A stretch of DNA of 64,000 nucleotides from Pedobacter nutrimenti (GTDB taxonomy: Bacteria > Bacteroidota > Bacteroidia > Sphingobacteriales > Sphingobacteriaceae). Below, in pieces: positions 9,801 to 17,277 of this stretch. Location: the NCBI RefSeq assembly GCF_003208655.1, contig NZ_QKLU01000008.1:62001-126000 (forward strand). Reading direction: 5' to 3'. The position numbers were made by a program, and so were the translations under genes. Every line of letters starts with the position of its first letter. The first letter of the stretch is position 1. The notes under the pieces were generated by a model. That model searched no databases, was not told where the DNA came from, and was given only the letters and a program-made list of their open reading frames with translations.

Positions 9801-10185
9801 GGGCCTGAGGTATGAATACCTGACCGGGCAAACCAGGAACCGGGCCGCAAAAGTAGAGGCTTTTCAGAATAAGGAAGAAGTAAGGGTATTTCTGATCAGC
9901 TTGAAAGCGGGAGGAACAGGGCTCAATTTGACAGAAGCAGATTATGTTTATCTTGTTGACCCCTGGTGGAACCCGGCTGTGGAAAATCAGGCCATTGACC
10001 GCAGCTACCGGATTGGACAAAAGAAAAATGTAATTGCTGTCCGCTTGATTTGCCCGGATACCATTGAAGAAAAAATCAGCAGGCTTCAGGAAAGCAAAAA
10101 AGACCTGGTCAATGACCTGATCAAAACAGATGCAACGATGTTAAAACATTTTTCAAAACAGGAACTCCTGGATTTATTTAATTAA
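6838..10185 (+). CDS. SNF2-family DEAD/H helicase with N-terminal SWIM-like zinc motif
   Basis: This 1115-residue protein carries a SWIM-type zinc motif near the N-terminus (Cys74-x-Cys76, Cys84-x-His86). A long region of unknown fold follows, then a SNF2/RecA-like ATPase: Walker A DDMGLGKTIQ (about 681-690), Walker B DESQ (779-782), motif III ITGTPVEN, and the helicase C domain ending in RSYRIGQKK (about 1055). Such proteins are ATP-driven DNA translocases that remodel nucleic acid-protein complexes. The bacterial family resembles RapA-like and HepA-like ATPases, but the exact role is unknown. A TTG lies three codons upstream, but it is part of the promoter box TATCTTTG, so the ATG at 6838 is the better start. 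Confidence 0.88.
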   Translation: MPEREVIIENFNASEADGLFMARHAGHLGAEEQFFEVQAIDPELGYGLFTCKRASSGTNYVSVALEMNSLRLGCDCKSPGKKLCIHQAQVLGSILHKRELRIFFDAKFRHEELRKVAKEYGLEEEKQLDDFFTLEYQYKSVEIKPRAKELFKIGPQARASLKEALLPQKSAVPQQAISSAALRKQVLVFRKHKYYSHFYAELYEAESTGKGKIKNPLVLLNPMDLIWKTEDKDELRFYSAVSRFRQSYEEVTDSDLEALKALVKNPGVLEVYELEQGAKNVTVNALEKVQLKALHLDIRLKVDQRGNFYEVTGELYLDDHAYHLEKLQLKYKYFLDYNKTLYLIDNPDFLKMIDFFKKHNNKILIHQSGFDAFQENILSRLEDRVHISYAYLKPATPKQLLENNFDVPREKIIYLSDEGEFVLITPVMKYGNVEVPVLSKKTIYAIDSRGNPFTVSRDQDKELRLTSVLIRQHPHFEEQLEMSNHFYLHRSRFLDNGWFLEAFEDWQKEEIQVLGFNELKNNKLNPNKAKIDIKVLSGLDWFETAVSLSYGQQQVSLKYLHKSIRDKNKFVQLGDGTLGLLPQEWMEKFSAYFKAGELAGECIRTPRSNFGTIEELYEQEVLSKEVRLELSMYKKRLRNFESITEVSIPKGLQGELRAYQRQGLNWLNFLDEFGFGGCLADDMGLGKTIQIIAFMLLQKEKAEKLPASLLVLPTTLIFNWQAELGKFAPGLKILTVYGTERVKDIEPFERYDVVITSYGTLLYDIRFMKKYLFNYVFFDESQTIKNPSSQRYQAAALLKARNRIVITGTPVENNTFDLYGQLSLASPGLLGSRQFFKEHYFVPIDQFKDSKRALELQKKIRPFILRRTKKQVASELPDKTEMVIYCEMGEEQRKVYDSYRKEYRNYLLNQKEEDLSRQGMHVLKGMTLLRQICNSAALLKEDVFYGDASSKIAVLMEEIEGKAAQHKILVFSQFVGMLDLIRKELDQKGLRYEYLTGQTRNRAAKVEAFQNKEEVRVFLISLKAGGTGLNLTEADYVYLVDPWWNPAVENQAIDRSYRIGQKKNVIAVRLICPDTIEEKISRLQESKKDLVNDLIKTDATMLKHFSKQELLDLFN

Positions 10186-10188
10186 GCT

Positions 10189-10196
10189 TAGTTTTG
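10189..10196 (+). promoter_or_regulatory. -7 promoter box of the DUF4271-hemD pair
   Basis: TAGTTTTG matches TAnnTTTG, lies just after the helicase stop codon, and ends 21 bases before the GTG start at 10218. It would let the pair be transcribed independently of the helicase. Confidence 0.45.
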
Positions 10197-10217
10197 CAAC
10201 AAAGAAGACCCTTATAG

Positions 10218-11210
10218 GTGAAAAACACATATATTAAATATTTTATCCTTTTGTTTTGCGGCCTGATGGCTGTTTTTTCTTTCGGGGCCAAAGCCCAGAC
10301 GGCGGTAACAGCCCCCCTGGATTCGCTTGCAAAACCAGTTTACAGGTACAGGGTGGTTAAGGATTCTGCTTTTTATGCCCGGCAAAAATTGGTAACCGAT
10401 TCTATTTTGGCACATACCTGGCTGATTCCGGATTCGCTGCTGACCAAAAATATGCTGCTGGACAGTTTGGTTAAGGCGAGGGTATATAGCCGGCCTGCGG
10501 GAGATCCCTGGTATACCATTTACAACAAAACTAAAAAGCAAAGTTTGTACAAAACCGGTAATCCCCGTCCAAAAGGAGAGGTTTGGATATTGGGTTTTAT
10601 TGCTTTTCTGCTAATTCTTTTTGCTGTTCTGAAAAATTCTTTTTCCAAACAATTGTATAGTATCGTTCAGTCTTTTTTCAGTAACCGGATTTTAAACAAC
10701 TTAAATAAGGAGGATAATTTATTTACTTCATGGCCTTTTTTATTGCTGTTTATACTTTTTGGTTTCATTATAGGGATGTTTTTTTATCTGGTGACACAAT
10801 ATTACCGGATCTCTTACGGTGCGGGTGGTTTTAAGTTCTTTTTAACCATTTCTGTAATGATTGTGATCCTTTATACCTTTAAAATTATTCTTTTGAAACT
10901 GCTGGGTTTTCTGTTTAACATACAAAAACCGGTTCATGAGTATATTTCAATATTATATTTGAGTTATTTTAATATTTCCATAATGTTTATTCCGCTAGTG
11001 GTGGCATTTGCCTTATCTCCACTAAGATATGGCTTATATTATATCGTAATTTCATTTATTCTGCTCATCGTTATCTTTGCTTTTCAGTTTATTAGAGCCG
11101 GTGTTAATATTTTATCTCATTACCGTCTTTCAAAAATCTATTTATTTTTGTACTTTTGTGCCCTCGAAATTTGTCCTATTTTGATATTAATCAAGGCAGT
11201 AGGTCTATAA
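10218..11210 (+). CDS. DUF4271 integral membrane protein
   Basis: This 330-residue protein has an N-terminal signal peptide (GTG start; YFILLFCGLMAVF, ending AKAQ). A soluble stretch of about 80 residues follows, then six to seven hydrophobic segments between about 115 and 330 (for example GFIAFLLILFAVL, FLLLFILFGFIIGMFFYLV, FIPLVVAFALS). It matches my recollection of the Bacteroidota DUF4271 family, which has no known function. It ends 15 bases before hemD and the two are probably co-transcribed. That may hint at a link to the cell envelope or haem metabolism, but it could be only positional. A promoter box lies just upstream of the GTG. Confidence 0.75.
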   Translation: MKNTYIKYFILLFCGLMAVFSFGAKAQTAVTAPLDSLAKPVYRYRVVKDSAFYARQKLVTDSILAHTWLIPDSLLTKNMLLDSLVKARVYSRPAGDPWYTIYNKTKKQSLYKTGNPRPKGEVWILGFIAFLLILFAVLKNSFSKQLYSIVQSFFSNRILNNLNKEDNLFTSWPFLLLFILFGFIIGMFFYLVTQYYRISYGAGGFKFFLTISVMIVILYTFKIILLKLLGFLFNIQKPVHEYISILYLSYFNISIMFIPLVVAFALSPLRYGLYYIVISFILLIVIFAFQFIRAGVNILSHYRLSKIYLFLYFCALEICPILILIKAVGL

Positions 11211-11225
11211 AGCGGTAATTAGATA

Positions 11226-11996
11226 ATGCAAGAAAACAAAGAAGATAGGTTACGTAAGGTAAAAAGTATATTAATTACTTTGCCAAAACCAGAAACAGAG
11301 AAGTCGCCTTATTTTGATTTGGCTAAAAAATTCAATTTAAAGATAGATTTTAGATCTTTTATTCATGTTGAAGGTGTTCCTGCCAGAGATTTTAGAAAAG
11401 ATAAAATCAATCTGGCTGATTTTACTGCAGTCGTATTTACGAGCAGAAATGCAGTGGATCATTTTTTCCGGATCTGTGAAGAGATGAGGTATGAAGTGCC
11501 GTCTGATTTAAAATACTTCTGTATTTCTGAATCAACTGCCTTGTATCTTCAGAAATACATCCAGTATCGCAAACGTAAAATATTTTTCGGAAAGCAAACG
11601 GCTTCAGATCTTGCAGAAGTGCTGAAAAAACACGCCAGCGAAAAGTTCCTTTATCCTTGTTCGGATGTGGCAACGGAAGATACCATGAAGTTTTTGCAGA
11701 AAAACGGATACGATTTTACTCCTGCTGTACTTTTTAAGACCGTTGTAAGTGATCTTTCTGACCTGGCCGAAGTTTTTTATGATGTGATTGGTTTTTTCAG
11801 TCCTTCCAGTATACAGTCGCTCTATACCAACTTTCCTGATTTTGCCCAAAACAACACCAGGATCGCTGCTTTTGGGGTAAATACGCACAAAGCTGTAACG
11901 GATAAAGGCCTGATCGTGGACATTGCTGCACCCTCACCAGAGGCGCCTTCAATGATCATGGCGATCGAGAATTACATCAAAAAATCGAATAAGTAA
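11226..11996 (+). CDS. hemD: Uroporphyrinogen-III synthase
   Basis: This 256-residue protein has the expected length for HemD, which cyclises and inverts ring D of hydroxymethylbilane to give uroporphyrinogen III in haem and sirohaem synthesis. HemD is poorly conserved. The recognisable parts are the N-terminal KSILITLPKPE strand, the FTAVVFTSRNAVDHFF element of the first lobe, and the C-terminal VIGFFSPSSIQSL and TRIAAFGVNTHKAV elements around the active-site cleft. It lacks a signal peptide and is cytoplasmic. No other haem genes lie nearby. The 15-base gap from the DUF4271 gene suggests a two-gene operon. Confidence 0.82.
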   Translation: MQENKEDRLRKVKSILITLPKPETEKSPYFDLAKKFNLKIDFRSFIHVEGVPARDFRKDKINLADFTAVVFTSRNAVDHFFRICEEMRYEVPSDLKYFCISESTALYLQKYIQYRKRKIFFGKQTASDLAEVLKKHASEKFLYPCSDVATEDTMKFLQKNGYDFTPAVLFKTVVSDLSDLAEVFYDVIGFFSPSSIQSLYTNFPDFAQNNTRIAAFGVNTHKAVTDKGLIVDIAAPSPEAPSMIMAIENYIKKSNK

Positions 11997-12090
11997 GCCT
12001 GCTATTCTGCTGAAGGCTATTTTTATAGCCTAATAATTGTAAATATCAATGATTTTTGATAAAATTGTTATAAAATTGCTTCAGTAGAAT

Positions 12091-13458
12091 ATGAGAAAAA
12101 TTTACTTTTTGAGTTTTGTTGTTTTTGCGGCCATGCTCTCTGGCTGTGGAAAGGGAGGACAGGGAGAGCTTGTGGGTGCCTACAACAGAAAATTCAAGAA
12201 TAACAAAATACCGCTAGGGATGGTGTACATCCCTCCGGGCAGAACGCTTATCGGTATGTCTGATGAGGACATTACCAATACCCAGAGTGCGGCCAGCAAG
12301 ATGACTTCTTTCAGTGCCTTTTACATGGACCAGACCGAAATCACCAATGCAGAATACCGCCAGTTTGTAAACTGGGTAAGGGATTCAGTGGCGATTACTA
12401 TGCTGGGGCCTACAGGGGCACCGAATTTGTATAAAGCTGTTCCTACTACAGCGGGCGGGGCAACTTTGACTTCTAACCGGGACATTGACTGGAAAAAAGT
12501 CGGAAAAAACAGCTCTGCTTTGTGGAGTACAAAAAACGGAGGTTACGCCAGTAAACTTGCCGATTTGTATTACAGCGGTGACGATGCCTTACCAGGCCGT
12601 CATGAAATCGATATCCGTAAACTAAAATATTCTTACAGCATTGTCAATCTTGACCTGGCTGTAGAAGGCAGAAAAGACAAAACCAAAAACCGTAAGGATT
12701 TTATCCAGAGTTATGTCGATTCTCCGGATCCGAGCAAACCAAACGAATTTCCTTCGGTAGCGGTTTATCCGGACACGCTGGTCTGGAAAGTGGATTATTC
12801 TTATTCTCAGAATGATCCGATGGTAAAAACGTATTTCAATCATCCTTCTTATGATGATTATCCTGTTGTAGGGGTTACCTGGGAACAGGCACAGGCTTTC
12901 TGTGTGTGGCGGACCCGTTTTTATCAGTCTGTTGCTGCTTCACGTAAACTTCCGCTAAATGCCAGACCGGAATACAGGCTCCCGACAGATGCAGAATTTG
13001 AGTATGCCGCAAGGGGTGGAAATGTAAAGACCAAATACCCATGGGGTGGTCCTTATATCCGTAATGCCAAAGGCTGTATGCAGGCAAACTTTAAAGTGGG
13101 CCGCGGAAATTATTCGGATGACGGTGGTTTGTATACAGTGAACGTGAAATCTTATTTCCCGAATGATTATGGTTTGTACAATATGGCAGGTAATGTGGCC
13201 GAATGGACCGTTACCGCTTACAACCAGTCTGCATCCCCAATGCTTTCAGATTTTAACCCTAATTTTACGTATGTCGCAAAACCTTCGGACAGCAAATACC
13301 TGAAACGTAAGGTGGTCAGAGGCGGTTCCTGGAAAGACATTGGTTTTTTCCTTCAGAACTCGGTGGCCACTTATGAGTACCAGGACCAGGCGAGGTCTTA
13401 CATTGGCTTCAGGTGTGTGGTTTCCTATCCGGGAGCGGACATCAAATACAGAAATTAA
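12091..13458 (+). CDS. gldK: Type IX secretion / gliding motility lipoprotein GldK (PorK), SUMF1-type
   Basis: This 455-residue protein is a lipoprotein: its signal peptide ends in the lipobox LSGC (Cys near residue 20). The rest is a formylglycine-generating-enzyme-like (SUMF1) fold, seen as GMVYIPPGRTLIGM, YMDQTEITNAEYRQF, YRLPTDAEFEYAARGG, YGLYNMAGNVAEWT and VVRGGSWKD. In known T9SS, GldK/PorK forms with GldN/PorN a periplasmic ring attached to the outer membrane. GldJ has a similar fold, but the position directly before gldL, gldM and gldN identifies this copy as GldK. The start ATG gives a short, well-formed lipoprotein signal. Confidence 0.92.
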   Translation: MRKIYFLSFVVFAAMLSGCGKGGQGELVGAYNRKFKNNKIPLGMVYIPPGRTLIGMSDEDITNTQSAASKMTSFSAFYMDQTEITNAEYRQFVNWVRDSVAITMLGPTGAPNLYKAVPTTAGGATLTSNRDIDWKKVGKNSSALWSTKNGGYASKLADLYYSGDDALPGRHEIDIRKLKYSYSIVNLDLAVEGRKDKTKNRKDFIQSYVDSPDPSKPNEFPSVAVYPDTLVWKVDYSYSQNDPMVKTYFNHPSYDDYPVVGVTWEQAQAFCVWRTRFYQSVAASRKLPLNARPEYRLPTDAEFEYAARGGNVKTKYPWGGPYIRNAKGCMQANFKVGRGNYSDDGGLYTVNVKSYFPNDYGLYNMAGNVAEWTVTAYNQSASPMLSDFNPNFTYVAKPSDSKYLKRKVVRGGSWKDIGFFLQNSVATYEYQDQARSYIGFRCVVSYPGADIKYRN

Positions 13459-13506
13459 TTACAGCATAAAAAAAAATCAAAATAAAAATCTCTATTTAAC
13501 GCTATT

Positions 13507-14316
13507 ATGGCAGCAAAACGCAAATTTGATTGGTTACACGTCGCAATTTCCTGGGGTGCAAGTATCGTAATCCTTGGTGCATTATTTAAAATTCTTCACA
13601 TTGGTGGGGCCCTTGGTAACTATGCCATCGGTATTGGTTTGGGCGTAGAGTCTATTTTATTTTTCCTTACCGGATGGAGGCAGCCTGCTGCGGAACCGGA
13701 ATGGGAAAGGGTGTATCCTGAACTGAGTGATGATTACACAGGTGAAAGACCAACGACATCGGCAAGACCGGTTGCCGTTGCTGCTGCACCTTCCAATACA
13801 GCGGCTTTAGACAAAATGCTCTCTGATGCTAAAATCGGTCCTGAACTGATCGAAAGCCTTGGTGCCGGACTGCGTACTTTTGGCGATAAGGTAGCTACCA
13901 TTTCCAATGTAGCCGATGCTTCGACTGCCACCGGAGAGTTTACTGCAAAAATTAAAACCGCTTCAGCAAGTTTTGATGGCTTAAACAATGCTTTTGGCAA
14001 AGCAACTGCACAACTTGTTGAACTGGGCGAAACAACCGGAAGTTCAAAAGGCTATCACGAGCAGGTCACCGCACTGGCCAAAAACCTTAGCGCCCTGAAT
14101 GCGGTATATGAACTGGAACTGCAGGATTCCAGCGCACACCTTAAATCAATGAATAAGTTTTATCAGAACCTTTCTTTAACCATGAACAACTTCAATGAAT
14201 CTATGGAAGATTCCAAGCAGTTTAAGGAAGAAGTTGGTAAACTGGCTAAAAACCTGTCTTCATTGAACGCCATTTATGGCAATATGTTATCTGCAATGAA
14301 CCAGCCCCGGGTATAA
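13507..14316 (+). CDS. gldL: Type IX secretion / gliding motor inner membrane protein GldL (PorL)
   Basis: This 269-residue protein has two transmembrane helices near its N-terminus (about residues 13-33 and 36-56) and a long cytoplasmic helical region. GldL and GldM form the proton-driven rotary motor that powers T9SS and gliding, a five-GldL ring around a GldM dimer. The conserved motor glutamate in helix 2 appears as Glu48 in GLGVESILFF. A Pro/Ala/Thr-rich linker (about 60-100) joins the membrane part to a coiled-coil-like tail in which KNLSALNAVYE and KNLSSLNAIYG form an internal repeat. It lies 48 bases after gldK. Confidence 0.93.
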   Translation: MAAKRKFDWLHVAISWGASIVILGALFKILHIGGALGNYAIGIGLGVESILFFLTGWRQPAAEPEWERVYPELSDDYTGERPTTSARPVAVAAAPSNTAALDKMLSDAKIGPELIESLGAGLRTFGDKVATISNVADASTATGEFTAKIKTASASFDGLNNAFGKATAQLVELGETTGSSKGYHEQVTALAKNLSALNAVYELELQDSSAHLKSMNKFYQNLSLTMNNFNESMEDSKQFKEEVGKLAKNLSSLNAIYGNMLSAMNQPRV

Positions 14317-14367
14317 TCTGGAAAGCGTTATCTAATTTATTAATTAACCAAACAGACCCGATTTAAA

Positions 14368-15906
14368 ATGGCCGGAGGAAAAGAAACAACAAGGCAGAAG
14401 ATGATCAATATCATGTATTTGGTATTGTTGGCTATGCTTGCATTAAACGTATCGGATACCATATTGAATGCTTTTAAAAACATCAATGACAGTTTAGAAA
14501 CATCCAAAACGAACGTAAATACAAGTGTTGACCAGTTATTTTCTGCTTTCCAGAATACAAAATTAAAAGATGAGCCTGCAAGGGCGCAGCCGATTTGGGA
14601 AAAAGCCAATAAAGCCAAAACTTATGCAGAAGAACTAAATGCTTATGTTGAAAAACTGAAGCAGCGCTTTATTTCTGAAGGTGGCGGGATTGATCCGGAA
14701 ACCGGTGACATTAAGCGCCGTGAAAACCAGGATATTGCGCAAAGCATTATGATCAATGGCAAAGAAGGCGATAAATTAAAGGACAAAATCAATGAGACCC
14801 GGGAAAAGCTGATCAATTTGCTCGAACCTGCAGACCGTAAAAATGTCACTTTCAGCTTAGAAGCAAATGATTCCAAGAAAAGTGTAAATGGTAAAAAACA
14901 ATGGTCTGACATCAACTTTGGTGAAGGAACGCCTTTAACAGCGGCAAATACCATTTTAACCAAAATACAGGCAGATACTAAAAATGCAGAAGCAGAGGTC
15001 GTGAAAAAACTGTTTGGAAATATGGATAAAGCCATGGTGAACTTAGATCAGTTTGCTGCAGTTGCTGTAGCGCCAACTTCTTATGTAATCCAGGGACAAC
15101 CTTATTCCGCACAGGTTTTTTTAACTGCAAGTGACAGCCGTTCCACACCAGAGATTTCTGTTGGCGGAAGCAGTCTGGCCGTGAAAGATGGTAAAGGAAC
15201 GTATAATGGCAGCACCGGTGGTGTTGGTCTTTTTAAATGGATTGGTACCATCAAAGTAAGACAAACAGACGGGACGTTTAAAACCTATTCTACCCCTGAA
15301 CAAAGCTATCAGGTGGCTAAACCATCTGCAACGGTTTCTCCGGATAAAATGAATGTCATTTATGCCGGTATCCCGAATCCGTTTTCTGTTTCGGCGGCTG
15401 GTTTTCCTTTGGAAAGTGTTAAAGCAAGCATCAGTGGTGGAAGCATCAGCGGTGCAAACGGAAAATATACAGTGAGTGTGGGCGGAAGTGAAGTTGGAAA
15501 AGAACTTAGCATCAATGTGACGGCAAGTAATGCAGGTAAAACTGTAAACCTTGGTGCACAAAAATTCAGGGTAAAAGCCTTGCCAACACCAAGGGCCTTT
15601 GTAAAAGGTAAATCTGGTGGCAACGTAGACCTGGAATGGCTGGCGGGTTCAAACCAACTGGAGACTCAGTTGGATGACTTTGTTTTTGATGTCAAATACA
15701 GGGTAATCCGTTTCTCTACTACTTTTATCAACCCACGTTCTGATGCGGTAACTTTACAGGCAAGTGGTGCAGGTTTCAGTACACAAATTAAAGGTGCTTT
15801 GAACTCCATCAAACCAGGGGCTACCGTTATATTTAAAGATATTGTTTGTGAAGGCCCGGATGGAAGACAAAAGGTGCTTGACGGGATAACATTTACAGCC
15901 AGATAG
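14368..15906 (+). CDS. gldM: Type IX secretion / gliding motor protein GldM (PorM)
   Basis: This 512-residue protein has a short cytoplasmic N-terminus (MAGGKETTRQKM), one transmembrane helix (about 14-33, INIMYLVLLAMLALNVS) and a large periplasmic part. Solved GldM/PorM structures show a helical D1 domain followed by Ig-like D2-D4 domains that span the periplasm and contact the GldK/GldN ring. The sequence fits this: helical up to about residue 225, then beta-rich with Gly/Ser/Thr-rich strands such as SISGGSISGANGKYTVSVGG. The arginine in TTRQKM sits at the membrane edge where it could pair with the GldL motor glutamate. It lies 51 bases after gldL. Confidence 0.93.
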   Translation: MAGGKETTRQKMINIMYLVLLAMLALNVSDTILNAFKNINDSLETSKTNVNTSVDQLFSAFQNTKLKDEPARAQPIWEKANKAKTYAEELNAYVEKLKQRFISEGGGIDPETGDIKRRENQDIAQSIMINGKEGDKLKDKINETREKLINLLEPADRKNVTFSLEANDSKKSVNGKKQWSDINFGEGTPLTAANTILTKIQADTKNAEAEVVKKLFGNMDKAMVNLDQFAAVAVAPTSYVIQGQPYSAQVFLTASDSRSTPEISVGGSSLAVKDGKGTYNGSTGGVGLFKWIGTIKVRQTDGTFKTYSTPEQSYQVAKPSATVSPDKMNVIYAGIPNPFSVSAAGFPLESVKASISGGSISGANGKYTVSVGGSEVGKELSINVTASNAGKTVNLGAQKFRVKALPTPRAFVKGKSGGNVDLEWLAGSNQLETQLDDFVFDVKYRVIRFSTTFINPRSDAVTLQASGAGFSTQIKGALNSIKPGATVIFKDIVCEGPDGRQKVLDGITFTAR

Positions 15907-15919
15907 AGGAGGATAGATT

Positions 15920-16891
15920 ATGAAAAGAATTATTTATACAGTCGTTCTGCTGCTTTTATGCACAGCTTCGTTTGCACAGGTTAAAAAGAGGAAAACGCCA
16001 ACCAAAAAGGCGCCGGTAACTGCACCGGTTTCTTCGGCTCCTCAGCCAACCACTGCAGCACCGGTGAGCACAGCCCCTGCGAGTACGCCTGCCACAACTG
16101 CAAAAAAGACCAAAATTAAAACCCCTCCAAAAGATGGGTTTACGGTTAGAAAAGATGTAGACAGCGCAGTAATGGTACCTTATGCAGATGTAAGGGAAGA
16201 GGATGTGTATTATTCAAAACGCATCTGGAGAGAGATTGATTTAAGGGATACGGTGAACTCTGTATTGAATTCTGAAAAATCCAAGCTGATTGAAATCCTG
16301 TTGGATGCGATCGGAAATGAAGAACTGACCGTATATTCTCCTAAGGATACGGTTCAGGGAAAGGTATTGGAAGACAATGATTCTTTTAAAATCGCATTAA
16401 GTTCGCAGGAAGCCTTGCGCAATGCAAGGGGACTAACTGAAGGCTCGGCAGATGCCACTACCGGTAAACTCTCTGACCCAACTTTAAAAAGGTTCAGACC
16501 GGATGATTTTCAGAAATTCAGAATCAAAGAAGACTGGATCCTGGACATTAAACGTTCTGTATTTGAACCAAGGATTATTGGTATTGCACCAATGAAAATG
16601 GTTGAAGGAAACTGGCAGCCGGTATTCTGGGTATACTATGACGATGTCAGGGAAATGCTCAGCAAACAACGGCTGGTGAACCCAAGTAATGATGCTTCTG
16701 TACTCACTTACGATGATTTTTTTGTAAGACGTTTGTTTGCCAGTTATGTGGTTAAAGAAACCAATCCGGCCAATAAAAACATTGTTGATATTTTAGGTCT
16801 CACGGATCCTAAAGATCCAAGAAAACTCTATGAATCTGAGCGGATCAAAAAGAGCGTATCAGATTTCGAACAAAGTTTGTGGGAATACTAA
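15920..16891 (+). CDS. gldN: Type IX secretion / gliding motility protein GldN (PorN)
   Basis: This 323-residue protein has a signal peptide (MKRIIYTVVLLLLCTASFAQ). A low-complexity linker rich in Lys, Pro, Thr and Ala follows (about 21-75), and then a folded domain with DVYYSKRIWREIDLRDTVN, the region typical of GldN. In T9SS, PorN/GldN is a periplasmic partner of the outer-membrane-anchored GldK in the ring complex and also contacts GldM. It is the last gene of the gldKLMN operon, 13 bases after gldM, and is followed by a terminator. Confidence 0.92.
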   Translation: MKRIIYTVVLLLLCTASFAQVKKRKTPTKKAPVTAPVSSAPQPTTAAPVSTAPASTPATTAKKTKIKTPPKDGFTVRKDVDSAVMVPYADVREEDVYYSKRIWREIDLRDTVNSVLNSEKSKLIEILLDAIGNEELTVYSPKDTVQGKVLEDNDSFKIALSSQEALRNARGLTEGSADATTGKLSDPTLKRFRPDDFQKFRIKEDWILDIKRSVFEPRIIGIAPMKMVEGNWQPVFWVYYDDVREMLSKQRLVNPSNDASVLTYDDFFVRRLFASYVVKETNPANKNIVDILGLTDPKDPRKLYESERIKKSVSDFEQSLWEY

Positions 16892-16910
16892 ACTTAAAGT
16901 TATAATTTAT

Positions 16911-16940
16911 AAAGGCTGTCCTGTAGGGCGGCCTTTTTTT
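16911..16940 (+). terminator. Rho-independent terminator after gldN
   Basis: AAAGGCTGTCC pairs with GGGCGGCCTTT around a TGTA loop (11 pairs, two of them G-U), followed by seven Ts. Confidence 0.82.
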
Positions 16941-16958
16941 GTATCAATTTATTGTAAT

Positions 16959-17231
16959 GGCATGATTCAGGAGATCTGTTTCGGGACAGCGCCTGGTCAG
17001 GCTCCTGCGGAGCAGCCCAGCCAATCATCCCTCTTCAGACGTCTGAATCATGCCTTAAAATTAAGTAAGGTATTTTGGACCATAGACGGTTTTTTAAGCA
17101 TGTTGCTTAGCTACCAGGCATGGAGAATATGTTGTACTAAATTTTAAGACAAATACTGGCTGTGCCACAGAGGGGATATTGGCTGGGCTGCTCCCCCTTC
17201 AGGGAGCCTGATCAGGCGCATCCCCGACCGG
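16959..17231. repeat. Interleaved inverted repeats in the gldN/uvrC convergent gap (REP-like element)
   Basis: This fills most of the 386-base gap 16892-17277. Two inverted repeats are interleaved as A-B-A'-B'. A is GGCATGATTCAG (16959-16970), and its exact complement lies at 17043-17054. B is about 37-42 bases long (16989-17025), and its imperfect complement lies at 17178-17219; both B arms share GGAGCAGCCCAGCC or its complement and the near-palindrome GCCTGRTCAGGC. The perfect palindrome TTCAGACGTCTGAA lies at 17034-17047. A 9-base direct repeat TTTGTCCAT follows at 17242-17250 and 17261-17269. No coding capacity is seen. The position between convergent genes is typical of REP-like sequences. 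Confidence 0.6.
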
Positions 17232-17277
17232 GATAGTCAGATTTGTCCATTGACAAGAGTTTTGTCCATAAGATTTT

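Noticed and set aside
12013..12032. Hairpin GGCTAT/ATAGCC as a terminator after hemD
   Set aside because: The Ts lie in the loop and none follow the stem.
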